From Candidatus Laterigemmans baculatus (GTDB lineage: Bacteria; Planctomycetota; Planctomycetia; Pirellulales; Pirellulaceae): a DNA stretch of 35,751 nt. A model generated the notes under the pieces. It was not told the origin of the DNA and ran no database searches. It saw only the letters and a program-made list of their open reading frames with translations. Every line of letters starts with the position of its first letter. The stretch's first letter is position 1. The stretch spans positions 1 to 35,751 of the forward strand of contig NZ_WRPR01000025.1 in assembly GCF_010367455.1 (NCBI RefSeq), written 5' to 3'. Made by a program: the position numbers and the translations under genes. Below, piece after piece: positions 1-6,736 of the stretch.

Positions 1-2
1 TT

Positions 3-18
3 CGGCTTGCCGTTAAAC
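3..18. repeat. Short dispersed repeat, copy 1
   Basis: The 16-mer CGGCTTGCCGTTAAAC occurs here and again, identically, at 20976-20991. Both copies are outside coding sequence. It is probably the edge of a genome-wide intergenic repeat family. The function is unknown. Confidence 0.5.
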
Positions 19-96
19 GACTTGGTAGCCAACTGCTGGGCACTGCTGACTTTATGGCAATTCAGCGTAAGAAAGTGGCGCTGTCCAGCTAGCCCT

Positions 97-158
97 AGTC
101 GCCTTTCGCTCCGCGAAAGTTGCGTTTCCGCGCTACTTTCGCGGAGCGAAAGGCGACT
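97..158. repeat. Large inverted repeat (TTTCGCTCCGCGAAAG family), copy 1
   Basis: Two perfectly complementary 24-bp arms at 97-120 and 135-158 are separated by a 14-nt loop. Each arm contains the inner palindrome TTTCGCTCCGCGAAAG or its complement. The same element occurs at 6543-6596 and 17517-17582. As RNA it would form a very stable hairpin. It has no poly-T tract, so it is not a standard intrinsic terminator, although all copies lie between or at the ends of genes. Confidence 0.85.
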
Positions 159-192
159 CTGAAAGGCAACTCTGCAGGGCGACCGCTGGAGG

Positions 193-232
193 CAAAAAAA
201 GAAGCCCTCACCACAAAGAGAGGGCGAGGGCT
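193..232 (-). terminator. Intrinsic terminator of the putative minus-strand RNA
   Basis: Read on the minus strand, a 7-bp stem (AGCCCTC at 232-226 pairing with GAGGGCT at 209-203) is followed by TCTTTTTTT (202-194). This is the standard shape of a Rho-independent terminator. No protein gene lies just upstream (tdh ends 480 bp away), which is why the intervening 350 bp is proposed to be its own transcript. Confidence 0.7.
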
Positions 233-545
233 CCATGATCGGATCGGGACCCGCGATCGACTTCCGCTACCGCAAGGTCGATACTGAACAAGTCACGCGC
301 GGCCCTTCTCGGACCCCACGGTGTTCTCTCCCAGGGCGATACCCGACGGAAGAACAAACCGCATGAGCAAGTGACTCTGCTCAGATCCCCCTGGGCATCG
401 AAGCGCCATGGGTCCCGAGACAGTGGTATTTATCTAGAGGTTCCAAAAACAACATTCCTCAGCTTGCTCCATACACGCCTCCTCTAACCGGGCATGATAC
501 GAAAACAAAACGTAGGAAAGATTCTTCGGCGAACCTTCCGGGTCT
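194..545 (-). ncRNA. Putative structured small RNA or attenuator
   Basis: No gene of normal length fits here, but the minus strand has a good promoter (552-579), a strong terminator (193-232) and extensive self-complementarity between them. TCTCGG at 420-415 pairs with CCGAGA at 313-308. Inside this, CCCAGGG (395-389) pairs with CCCTGGG (334-328), the two stems being separated by an open bubble of about 12 nt on each side. A small GAGCA/TGCTC hairpin lies near the tip, and an ATCGAC/GTCGAT hairpin lies between the main stem and the terminator. A closing stem, central bubble and terminal stem is the general 6S RNA layout, but I recognise no diagnostic 6S, SRP, RNase P or tmRNA sequence. Alternatively it is an attenuator for a gene beyond the left window edge, because a leader ORF (434-472) sits in its 5' part. 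Confidence 0.45.
434..472 (-). CDS. Possible 12-residue leader peptide
   Basis: Within the putative transcript, a perfect Shine-Dalgarno AGGAGG (483-478) lies 5 nt before an ATG (472-470) that opens a 12-codon ORF, MEQAEECCFWNL, ending in TAG. The Cys-Cys-Phe-Trp stretch would be compatible with a leader peptide sensing charged tRNA. The ORF is too short to prove coding by composition; the exact ribosome-binding site and its place downstream of a promoter are the only support. It may be fortuitous. Confidence 0.3.
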   Translation of the reverse strand: MEQAEECCFWNL

Positions 546-551
546 AATTCG

Positions 552-579
552 ATTCTATACCGCGCGAAAGGGGAGTCAA
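552..579 (-). promoter_or_regulatory. Sigma70-type promoter for the putative RNA
   Basis: On the minus strand a TTGACT -35 box (579-574) and a TAGAAT -10 box (557-552) are separated by 16 bp. Each matches the sigma70 consensus at 5 of 6 positions. Transcription would begin near 545 and run away from tdh towards the terminator at 193-232. Confidence 0.55.
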
Positions 580-589
580 CTGCGAACTT

Positions 590-618
590 GAAAACGGCCC
601 CTACACCCGAATGGGGCT
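590..618 (-). terminator. Possible terminator after tdh
   Basis: On the minus strand GCCCC (617-613) pairs with GGGGC (601-597) across an 11-nt loop, followed by CGTTTTC. The stem is short and the T-run is only four, so this is a weak candidate for ending the kbl-tdh transcript. Confidence 0.4.
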
Positions 619-688
619 CCCAGATCCCCCTCGACTCGCCGACGATTCCCTTCCGGCTCGCGACCCCAGGGTTCCATCCTACGACGAC

Positions 689-726
689 GCCCAGCCACTA
701 GGAGGCCCAGCCACTACGACGCCCAG
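689..726. repeat. 16-bp tandem repeat across the tdh stop codon
   Basis: Two full 16-bp units (689-704 and 705-720, starting GCCCAGCCACTA) are followed by a partial third that runs into the last codons of tdh. The stop codon and C-terminal residues lie within the repeat. The sulfatase at 3133-4617 shows the same arrangement with an 18-bp unit. Confidence 0.6.
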
Positions 727-1754
727 TCGAGAATGACCTTTCCCGACTTCCCCTCCCCCATAACGCGGAACCCCTGCTCGAACTCATCGATCGAAAAGCG
801 ATGCGTAATTACTCCGTCGATCCGCAACCCGCTCTGCAGCATGCTGGTCATCTTATACCAGGTCTCAAACATCTCACGGCCGTAGATGCCTTTCATCTGC
901 AGCCCTTTGAAAATGAACTCGTTGAAGTCGACCGCGATATCGCCGGGAAAAATTCCCAGCAGCGCAATGCGGCCACCGTTATTCATCGCATGCAGCATCG
1001 ACCGGAATGCCTGGGAGTTCCCCGACATTTCCAGCCCGACATCGATCCCCTCTCGAATGCCTAAATCCTTCATGATGTCGCCGAGCGATTCGCGACGGGG
1101 ATTCGCAACCCGCGTCGCTCCCATCGTCGTGGCCAACTCGAGCCGGTAGTCATTCACATCGGTGACGATGACATGCCGAGCCCCGACATGTCGCGCGATC
1201 GCTGCAGCCATCAGTCCGATCGGGCCGGCGCCGGTGATCAGAACATCCTCACCGATTAGATCGAAGGAGAGGGCAGTATGTACCGCATTGCCGAACGGAT
1301 CGAAGATGGCGGCAACATCGTCGTGGATGGAATCGGGGATCTTAAACGCGTTCACCGCGGGCAGCGAAAAGTACTCCGCGAAACACCCCTGCCGATTGAC
1401 TCCGACGCCAACCGTATTGTGACAGAGATGGCGGCGCCCGGCGCGGCAATTACGACAGTAGCCGCAGGTGATGTGACCTTCGCCTGAGACTCGATCGCCG
1501 ACCGCGATTCCCCGAACATTCTCCCCAATGCATTCGACGATTCCCACGAACTCGTGCCCAGTGACCATCGGCACCGGAATCGTTTTTTGCGACCACTCGT
1601 CCCAATTGTAGATATGAAGATCGGTTCCACAGATCGCCGTCTTCAAGATGCGGATTAAGACATCATCGGATCCAATCGCGGGAACGGGGACTCGCTCCAA
1701 CCAAATCCCCGGCTCGGCCTTTCGCTTGACCAGGGCCTTCATATCGCTCTTCAA
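714..1754 (-). CDS. tdh: L-threonine 3-dehydrogenase
   Basis: Cytoplasmic zinc-dependent medium-chain dehydrogenase oxidising L-threonine with NAD+ to 2-amino-3-ketobutyrate, the substrate of the Kbl enzyme encoded just upstream. Catalytic zinc ligands are visible as C42 (AICGTD) and H67/E68 (TGHEF). The structural zinc lobe has four cysteines ([15 protein letters not shown]), and the Rossmann motif is GAGPIG with an Asp-ended second strand (VIVTDVN) typical of NAD preference. The 346-residue length is normal. Start: TTG at 1754, because GAGGAGG lies 7 nt before it. The internal ATG at 1742 would match the E. coli start (MKAL) and its Cys38 numbering, but is 19 nt from the ribosome site. It begins 22 bp after the kbl stop, so the two form an operon. 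Confidence 0.97.
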   Translation of the reverse strand: MKSDMKALVKRKAEPGIWLERVPVPAIGSDDVLIRILKTAICGTDLHIYNWDEWSQKTIPVPMVTGHEFVGIVECIGENVRGIAVGDRVSGEGHITCGYCRNCRAGRRHLCHNTVGVGVNRQGCFAEYFSLPAVNAFKIPDSIHDDVAAIFDPFGNAVHTALSFDLIGEDVLITGAGPIGLMAAAIARHVGARHVIVTDVNDYRLELATTMGATRVANPRRESLGDIMKDLGIREGIDVGLEMSGNSQAFRSMLHAMNNGGRIALLGIFPGDIAVDFNEFIFKGLQMKGIYGREMFETWYKMTSMLQSGLRIDGVITHRFSIDEFEQGFRVMGEGKSGKVILDWAS

Positions 1755-1776
1755 GATCGCCCCTCCTCATCTTCCA

Positions 1777-2964
1777 TCAGGACATCAGCCCGAGAGCGCG
1801 GCCGACTTTGGCAAAAGCCGCGACCGCTTGCTCTAGGTCGTCTCTGCTGTGCGCTGCAGACATTTGCGTGCGGATCCGGGCTTTGTTCTCGGGCACGACC
1901 GGAAAAGCAAAACCGATCACATACACGCCTTCCCGCAGCAGCTCTTCGGACATCTTCTGTGCGAGCCGGGCATCCCCGGTCATCACGGGAATGATCGGGT
2001 GCGATCCCGGCACCAGCTCAAACCCTAGACGCGTCATCTCGCTCCGAAAGAACTGGCTGTTGTCCTGCAACCTCTGCCGCAGTTCCCCACTCGCCTGGAG
2101 CATCTCCAAAACCTTAAGGGATGTCGCGGCGATGACCGGGGCCAGCGTATTGGAGAAGAGATAGGGGCGAGACCGCTGCCGGAGCCATTCGATCACCTCT
2201 TTCCGCCCCGCGGTATAGCCTCCCGACGCTCCCCCCAACGCTTTGCCGAGCGTCCCGGTCAAGATGTCCACCTGGTCGCGAACGCCGCAGAATTCAGGAG
2301 TCCCACGCCCATGGTCACCCAGAAAACCCACCGCATGGGAATCGTCGACCATCAGCATCGCATCATACCGCTTCGCTAATTCGCCGATCCCCTCGAGGTT
2401 GGCCACGATTCCATCCATGGAAAAGACGCCGTCGGTGCAGATCAGGCGAAAACGACGGTCCCGCGCCTCCTCAAGTTGCTGTTCGAGATCGGCGAGATTG
2501 TTATTCCTATAGCGAAAGCGTTTCGCTTTGCACAAACGAACGCCGTCGATAATGCTCGCATGGTTGAGTTCGTCACTGAGAATGGCATCCTCGGGTCCGA
2601 GCAACGTCTCGAACAGTCCGGTGTTTGCATCAAAGCAGGAGGAGTAGAGAATCGCGTCCTCCGTCCCCAGAAACTCCGCGAGCTTTTCTTCCAGTTGCTT
2701 ATGAACGGTCTGCGTGCCACAGATAAAGCGGACCGAGGCCATCCCATAGCCATACCGGTCGAGTGCTTGCTTGGCTGCTTCCACAAGCGCCGGATGATCG
2801 GCAAGCCCAAGATAGTTATTGGCGCACAGATTGATCACGCGGCGGCCGCTGGTCTCGATCCGGGCCTGCTGCGGCGTGGAAATCGGCCGTTCGGCTTTGT
2901 ACAAACCGCGGGTTTGGAGATCGTCGAGCTGATCCCGCAAAAACCTAAGATAAGTGTCGTTCAC
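1777..2964 (-). CDS. kbl: Glycine C-acetyltransferase (2-amino-3-ketobutyrate CoA ligase)
   Basis: PLP-dependent alpha-oxoamine synthase cleaving 2-amino-3-ketobutyrate with CoA to glycine and acetyl-CoA. Together with tdh it forms the threonine-to-glycine pathway. The 395 residues are the usual length. Visible active-site elements are H135 (ELNHASI), D207 and H210 (VDDSHAVGF) and the PLP-binding lysine K241 ([10 protein letters not shown]). It starts at GTG (2964), 7 nt after a GAGGAG ribosome site. It is the first gene of the minus-strand kbl-tdh pair. A weak promoter candidate lies at 3009-3037. Confidence 0.97.
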   Translation of the reverse strand: MNDTYLRFLRDQLDDLQTRGLYKAERPISTPQQARIETSGRRVINLCANNYLGLADHPALVEAAKQALDRYGYGMASVRFICGTQTVHKQLEEKLAEFLGTEDAILYSSCFDANTGLFETLLGPEDAILSDELNHASIIDGVRLCKAKRFRYRNNNLADLEQQLEEARDRRFRLICTDGVFSMDGIVANLEGIGELAKRYDAMLMVDDSHAVGFLGDHGRGTPEFCGVRDQVDILTGTLGKALGGASGGYTAGRKEVIEWLRQRSRPYLFSNTLAPVIAATSLKVLEMLQASGELRQRLQDNSQFFRSEMTRLGFELVPGSHPIIPVMTGDARLAQKMSEELLREGVYVIGFAFPVVPENKARIRTQMSAAHSRDDLEQAVAAFAKVGRALGLMS

Positions 2965-3008
2965 TAACCCTCTCCTCGGGTTCCATGGTGGTCGTTCGGC
3001 CGGTGCCG

Positions 3009-3037
3009 ATGATACCGCAGCGGCATCCTGCCTCCAA
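3009..3037 (-). promoter_or_regulatory. Candidate promoter for kbl-tdh
   Basis: A TATCAT -10 (3014-3009, 5 of 6 consensus) lies 17 bp from a poor TTGGAG -35 (3037-3032, 3 of 6). It sits about 45 bp upstream of the kbl GTG. The -35 match is weak, so this is tentative. Confidence 0.3.
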
Positions 3038-3132
3038 CATGCGTGTCCTCCGCCCGTTCCCGGTTACAATGCGACCGTCAACGCCATGCTCTGCTCCCTT
3101 TCCGCACAACCCCGACTCTCCTTGAGCCACCG

Positions 3133-4617
3133 ATGGACATCCACCCCACGCCGTTTCCGCAGGCTCGCTTCGGCATCGGCTGCCGTCGCTGTTTCGCTTC
3201 GCTACTGCTGTGCTTGCTCGTTGGCGGATTGGCCACCGCCGCGGAACCCGACCAGCCGCGTGCGACGGACGCGGGAGCGGAGCGGCCCAACATCGTGTTC
3301 ATCATTTCCGACGACCACGCCTGGACCGACTACGGCTTCATGGGGCACCAGCAGATCGAAACGCCGAATCTCGATCGCTTGGCCGCCCGCAGCGCCCTCT
3401 TCACTCGCGCCTACGTCCCGACCGCCCTCTGCCGCCCGGCGCTGATGACGCTCGCGACCGGACTCTACTCGCACCAACACAAGACCAGCGGAAACGACCC
3501 AGCGCTCATCGCCGAGGAACGCGAGGCTCGGACCGCGAAAGGGCGACGAGGCCCACGGGCGGAGTCTCCAGCGTACGCCGCCCTACGCGAACAACTCATC
3601 TCGCATGTCGACCAGCATCCCACGCTGCCGCGGATGCTCGGCGAGCAAGGCTATCTCAGCCACCAGTCCGGAAAATGGTGGGAAGGAAGCTTTGAGCGAG
3701 GAGGCTTCACGCATGGAATGACCCGCGGCTTTCCAGAGCCGGGAGGACGTCACGGCGATGACGGGTTGAAGATTGGGCGTGAGGGCATGGAACCGATCTT
3801 CGATTTCATGGACATGGCGGTCGCCGAAGAAAAACCTTTCTTCCTGTGGTATGCCCCGTTCATGCCGCATACCCCGCACACCCCGCCGGAGCGTCTGTTC
3901 AAAAAGTATAAGGACAAAGGCATTCGCTCCGATTTCGTCGCTCGGTACTACGCGATGGTGGAATGGTTTGATGAGACTTGCGGCCAGTTGATCGATCGCA
4001 TCGAAGCGAAAGGTCTGTCCCGCGACACGTTGATCGTTTACATCGGAGACAACGGCTGGATCCAGCAAGAGAACGCCGGCGGCTACGCCCCCCGCTCCAA
4101 ACAGTCGGCCAACGAAGGAGGAACCCGCCAACCGACGATGTTCTCTTGGCCTGGGGTGATTCAGCCCGGCGATCGAGGCCGACAGCTCTGCTCCAGCGTC
4201 GACATCGTTCCCACAGCCTTAGCCGCGGCTGGGGCTCCAATTCCCCAATCTTTGCCAGGTTATAATTTGCTCCCTATCCTCCGCTCCGGCGAGCCCACGC
4301 CGCGGGAGGTCGTCTACGGTGAATCGTTCGCGCATGACGTTGCGGACGTGGAGACCCCGGAGGAATCGCTGCTCTACCGCTGGGTGATCGAAGGGAAATG
4401 GAAACTATTGCTGACCTACGACGGCAAGCTCGGCCGGTACGCCAGCTCCCATCCGCAATCGGAAAAGCGCCCGCAGTTGTTCGACTTGATCGCCGATCCC
4501 CACGAGACTCGCAACCTTGCCGCCGAGCATCCGGAAGTCGTTGCGAGGCTCGCGGAGAAACTTAAGCAGTGGTGGCCGGTCACCGAGCGGAAAGTCATCA
4601 CCGAGTGGCCCCAGTAG
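3133..4617 (+). CDS. Secreted sulfatase with atypical Cys motif
   Basis: Arylsulfatase-family (alkaline phosphatase superfamily) enzyme of 494 residues, presumably hydrolysing sulfate esters of polysaccharides outside the cytoplasm. A signal peptide is clear (basic start, hydrophobic LLLCLLVGG, then ATAAEP). Metal-site D60/D61 appear in VFIISDDHAW, with downstream SGKWW and GDNGW motifs and a C-terminal DLIADPHETRNLA block typical of the family. The nucleophile site is C100 in LCRPALMTLATG. The usual formylglycine signal C-x-P-x-R has Leu in place of its Arg, so conversion of this Cys is uncertain. The frame is open upstream to 3043, but the ATG at 3133 places the signal peptide correctly. 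The next gene is another sulfatase in the same direction. Confidence 0.9.
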   Translation: MDIHPTPFPQARFGIGCRRCFASLLLCLLVGGLATAAEPDQPRATDAGAERPNIVFIISDDHAWTDYGFMGHQQIETPNLDRLAARSALFTRAYVPTALCRPALMTLATGLYSHQHKTSGNDPALIAEEREARTAKGRRGPRAESPAYAALREQLISHVDQHPTLPRMLGEQGYLSHQSGKWWEGSFERGGFTHGMTRGFPEPGGRHGDDGLKIGREGMEPIFDFMDMAVAEEKPFFLWYAPFMPHTPHTPPERLFKKYKDKGIRSDFVARYYAMVEWFDETCGQLIDRIEAKGLSRDTLIVYIGDNGWIQQENAGGYAPRSKQSANEGGTRQPTMFSWPGVIQPGDRGRQLCSSVDIVPTALAAAGAPIPQSLPGYNLLPILRSGEPTPREVVYGESFAHDVADVETPEESLLYRWVIEGKWKLLLTYDGKLGRYASSHPQSEKRPQLFDLIADPHETRNLAAEHPEVVARLAEKLKQWWPVTERKVITEWPQ

Positions 4618-4680
4618 CGACAACTGCCCCAGTAGCGACAACGGCCCCAGTCAAGACAATGGTCCCAGTCAAGACAACGG
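4609..4680 (+). repeat. 18-bp tandem repeat, four units, starting at the sulfatase stop
   Basis: Four consecutive 18-bp units (4609-4626, 4627-4644, 4645-4662, 4663-4680) begin CCCCAG or TCCCAG. Unit 1 contains the last codons and TAG stop of the first sulfatase. The last two units share substitutions relative to the first two, so the array grew by stepwise duplication. Confidence 0.85.
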
Positions 4681-4727
4681 CCCGCTTTCCTACCGCCAGC
4701 CTTCGACTTCGATAAGGATCTCCCTCG

Positions 4728-6269
4728 ATGAGAACTCTCCTTGCACTGTTTGTGATCAGTTGTGGGCTGCCCTCGCTCGCGATTGCCGCATCACCCTCGA
4801 GCGAGCCCGAGTCGCCTCCGAATGTGGTGGTTTTTCTCGTTGACGACATGGGGGTGATGGACACCTCCGTACCGTTCCTCACCGACGCGGCAGGCAAGCC
4901 ACAGCGCTATCCTCTCAATGACTATTACCGCACGCCGAACATGGAGCGATTGGCGGCGCAGGGGATCCGCTTCAACAACTTTTGCGCCATGAGCGTCTGC
5001 TCGCCGACGCGGATTTCGATCATGACCGGGCAGAACGCGGCCCGCCACCGGACGACCAATTGGATCAATCCGGCCAGGAACAACGGCGGCCCCTTTGGAC
5101 CGCTAGAGTGGGACTGGGAGGGCTTAGGAAAGCACGACGTCACGCTCGCCCGTTTATTGCAAGACCGTGGCTACCGAACGATCCACGTCGGAAAAGGACA
5201 CTTTGGAGCCGATGGTTTTGCCGGTGCCGATCCGGCGAACCTCGGCTTCGATGTCAACGTTGCGGGCAGTTCCTTCGGTGCTCCCGGCAGCTACTACGGC
5301 ACAAAAAATTATGGTCATGGAGGAAAGCGAGCCCACCAAGCGGTGCCCGATCTGGATGCCTATCACGGCACGGAGACTTTTTTAACCGAAGCACTTACGA
5401 TCGAAGCCAACCGCGAAGTTGCCGAAGCGGTGAAGTCCGAAGAGCCTTTCTTTCTGTACTTTGCGCACTACGCCGTCCACGCCCCCTTTGAATCCGATCC
5501 GCGGTTTGCGGAGAACTATAAGGATTCAGGAAAGCCCGCCCCGGCACAGGCTTTTGCGACGTTGATCGAGGGGATGGACAAGTCGCTTGGGGACGTTCTG
5601 GACAACCTCGAAGAGCTTGGCGTTGCCGAGAACACGCTGGTGTTGTTCCTTGGCGACAACGGCTCCGACGCACCGCTCGGACATGAGCACGCGGTCGCGT
5701 CCGCCGCACCGCTGCGTGGTAAAAAGGGCTCGCACTACGAAGGGGGCATGCGAGTTCCGTTCATCGCGGCCTGGGCAAAAGCTGCGGGGAACCATTCGCA
5801 TCAGCAACGATTGTCGATTCCCGCCGGAGCGATCCAGCCCCAGCAGGCGGCTGTTCAAGATTTGTTTCCCACGATCCTCGCAATCGCCGGAAGCGAGCCA
5901 CCGAGCGACCACACGGTCGACGGGCTTCCGTTGCAAACGCTGCTTAGCGGTCAGCCGGATGAGGATCGTCCAAAAAGATTTCTCATGCATTATCCGCATG
6001 CCCCCCACCGCAGCGACTACTTCACTAGCTTTCGGGACGGCCCGTGGAAGGTGGTTTATCACTACTATCCATCCGCCGCTTCGGAGAACAGCCACTACCA
6101 ACTGTTTCACCTCAGCGAAGATCCCTTCGAGTCGCGGAATGTCGCCGCAGCGGAGCCCGTTCAGCTTCGTCGCATGATGCAAGGTTTGATTGCCGCACTC
6201 GAGCATCACGAGGCAGTCTACCCTGTCAGCATGGACAGCCGCGAACCGCTCCTTCCGCAACTTCCATGA
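4728..6269 (+). CDS. Secreted sulfatase (canonical)
   Basis: Arylsulfatase-family enzyme of 513 residues with a cleavable signal peptide (MRTLLALFVISCGL...AIAAS). D39/D40 (FLVDDMG) begin the metal site. The nucleophile is C91 in the full formylglycine signature CSPTRISIMTG, so this enzyme should be activated by formylglycine-generating enzyme or an anaerobic maturase; neither is in the window. KGHFG and LGDNGSD motifs follow in order. It resembles secreted N-acetylglucosamine/galactose-sulfate type sulfatases of planctomycetes, but the substrate cannot be read from the sequence. It lies 110 bp downstream of the first sulfatase, probably co-transcribed, with only a weak ribosome site (AAGGA). 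Confidence 0.93.
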   Translation: MRTLLALFVISCGLPSLAIAASPSSEPESPPNVVVFLVDDMGVMDTSVPFLTDAAGKPQRYPLNDYYRTPNMERLAAQGIRFNNFCAMSVCSPTRISIMTGQNAARHRTTNWINPARNNGGPFGPLEWDWEGLGKHDVTLARLLQDRGYRTIHVGKGHFGADGFAGADPANLGFDVNVAGSSFGAPGSYYGTKNYGHGGKRAHQAVPDLDAYHGTETFLTEALTIEANREVAEAVKSEEPFFLYFAHYAVHAPFESDPRFAENYKDSGKPAPAQAFATLIEGMDKSLGDVLDNLEELGVAENTLVLFLGDNGSDAPLGHEHAVASAAPLRGKKGSHYEGGMRVPFIAAWAKAAGNHSHQQRLSIPAGAIQPQQAAVQDLFPTILAIAGSEPPSDHTVDGLPLQTLLSGQPDEDRPKRFLMHYPHAPHRSDYFTSFRDGPWKVVYHYYPSAASENSHYQLFHLSEDPFESRNVAAAEPVQLRRMMQGLIAALEHHEAVYPVSMDSREPLLPQLP

Positions 6270-6336
6270 CGCGATGCGACTGTTGCGACAGCACTCCCGC
6301 CACACCGCCCGCGAACATAGGAGCGGCGACGAAATC

Positions 6337-6510
6337 ATGAAGAAACCGCTTGCAGCACTCTTCGGCCTTCTTTGCCTGTGCCTCTCCGAAGCCTCTGCGG
6401 TGCATGCCGAGGAGCGAGCGCCCAACGTGGCCGAGCAATATCCGGATATCGTGCGGAAGTTGCAAAGTCAACTCGAGCAGGTCCCACAACCAACCCGTCG
6501 CGGAGCATAG
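6337..6510 (+). pseudogene. Remnant of a sulfatase gene with internal deletion
   Basis: A 57-residue ORF starts with a good signal peptide (MKKPLAALFGLLCLCLSEAS, cleavage near VHAEE). It continues EERAPN, which is how mature sulfatases begin, then NVAEQYPDIVRKLQSQLEQ, which matches the far C-terminal end of sulfatases (compare NLAAEHPEVVARLAEKLKQ in the first sulfatase). The roughly 400-residue catalytic core is missing, with the two ends joined in frame near CCCAACGTGG. I infer an internal deletion, possibly by microhomology, since both ends of sulfatase genes can encode an N-V dipeptide. The ATG at 6337 has AGGAG 13 nt upstream. A small secreted peptide is possible but less likely. Confidence 0.55.
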
Positions 6511-6640
6511 TTGCCTTTCGCATCGTTGCCTTTCACATAGTTGCCTTTCGCTCCGCGAAAGCTGCGCATCTCCGCTGCTTTCGCGGAGCGAAAGGCGACT
6601 ATGCGGAGCGAAAGGCGACTATGCGGAGCGTAGGGCGACT
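6511..6640. repeat. Large inverted repeat, copy 2, with tandem satellites
   Basis: The core is a perfect 20-bp inverted repeat (6543-6562 with 6577-6596, 14-nt loop) of the TTTCGCTCCGCGAAAG family. On the left, partial arm copies recur with 15-bp spacing (6511, 6526, 6541, each starting TTGCCTTTC). On the right, two 20-bp copies of the other arm end follow (6601-6620, 6621-6640). The element fills most of the gap between the sulfatase remnant and the next gene. The remaining 6641-6736 shows no feature I can name. Confidence 0.8.
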
Positions 6641-6736
6641 AATGGAGGCGTACGGTTCTTTGCCCTTGCGGGCCTGCTAGGGTAATCTGAGGCCCGTCCG
6701 AGACTGCACACTCACTCCCGTTTCCCCACGATTTTT

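Noticed and set aside
97-158. Large hairpins as intrinsic terminators
   Set aside because: Despite very stable stems, none of the three copies is followed by a T-run on either strand, so the standard terminator label was not used.
1-713. tmRNA, SRP RNA, RNase P RNA or T-box in the left gene-free region
   Set aside because: None of their conserved strings (tmRNA tag and CCA end, SRP GGAA-loop core, RNase P GAGGAAAGTC, T-box TGGNACC) is present on either strand. Only a generic structured RNA can be supported.
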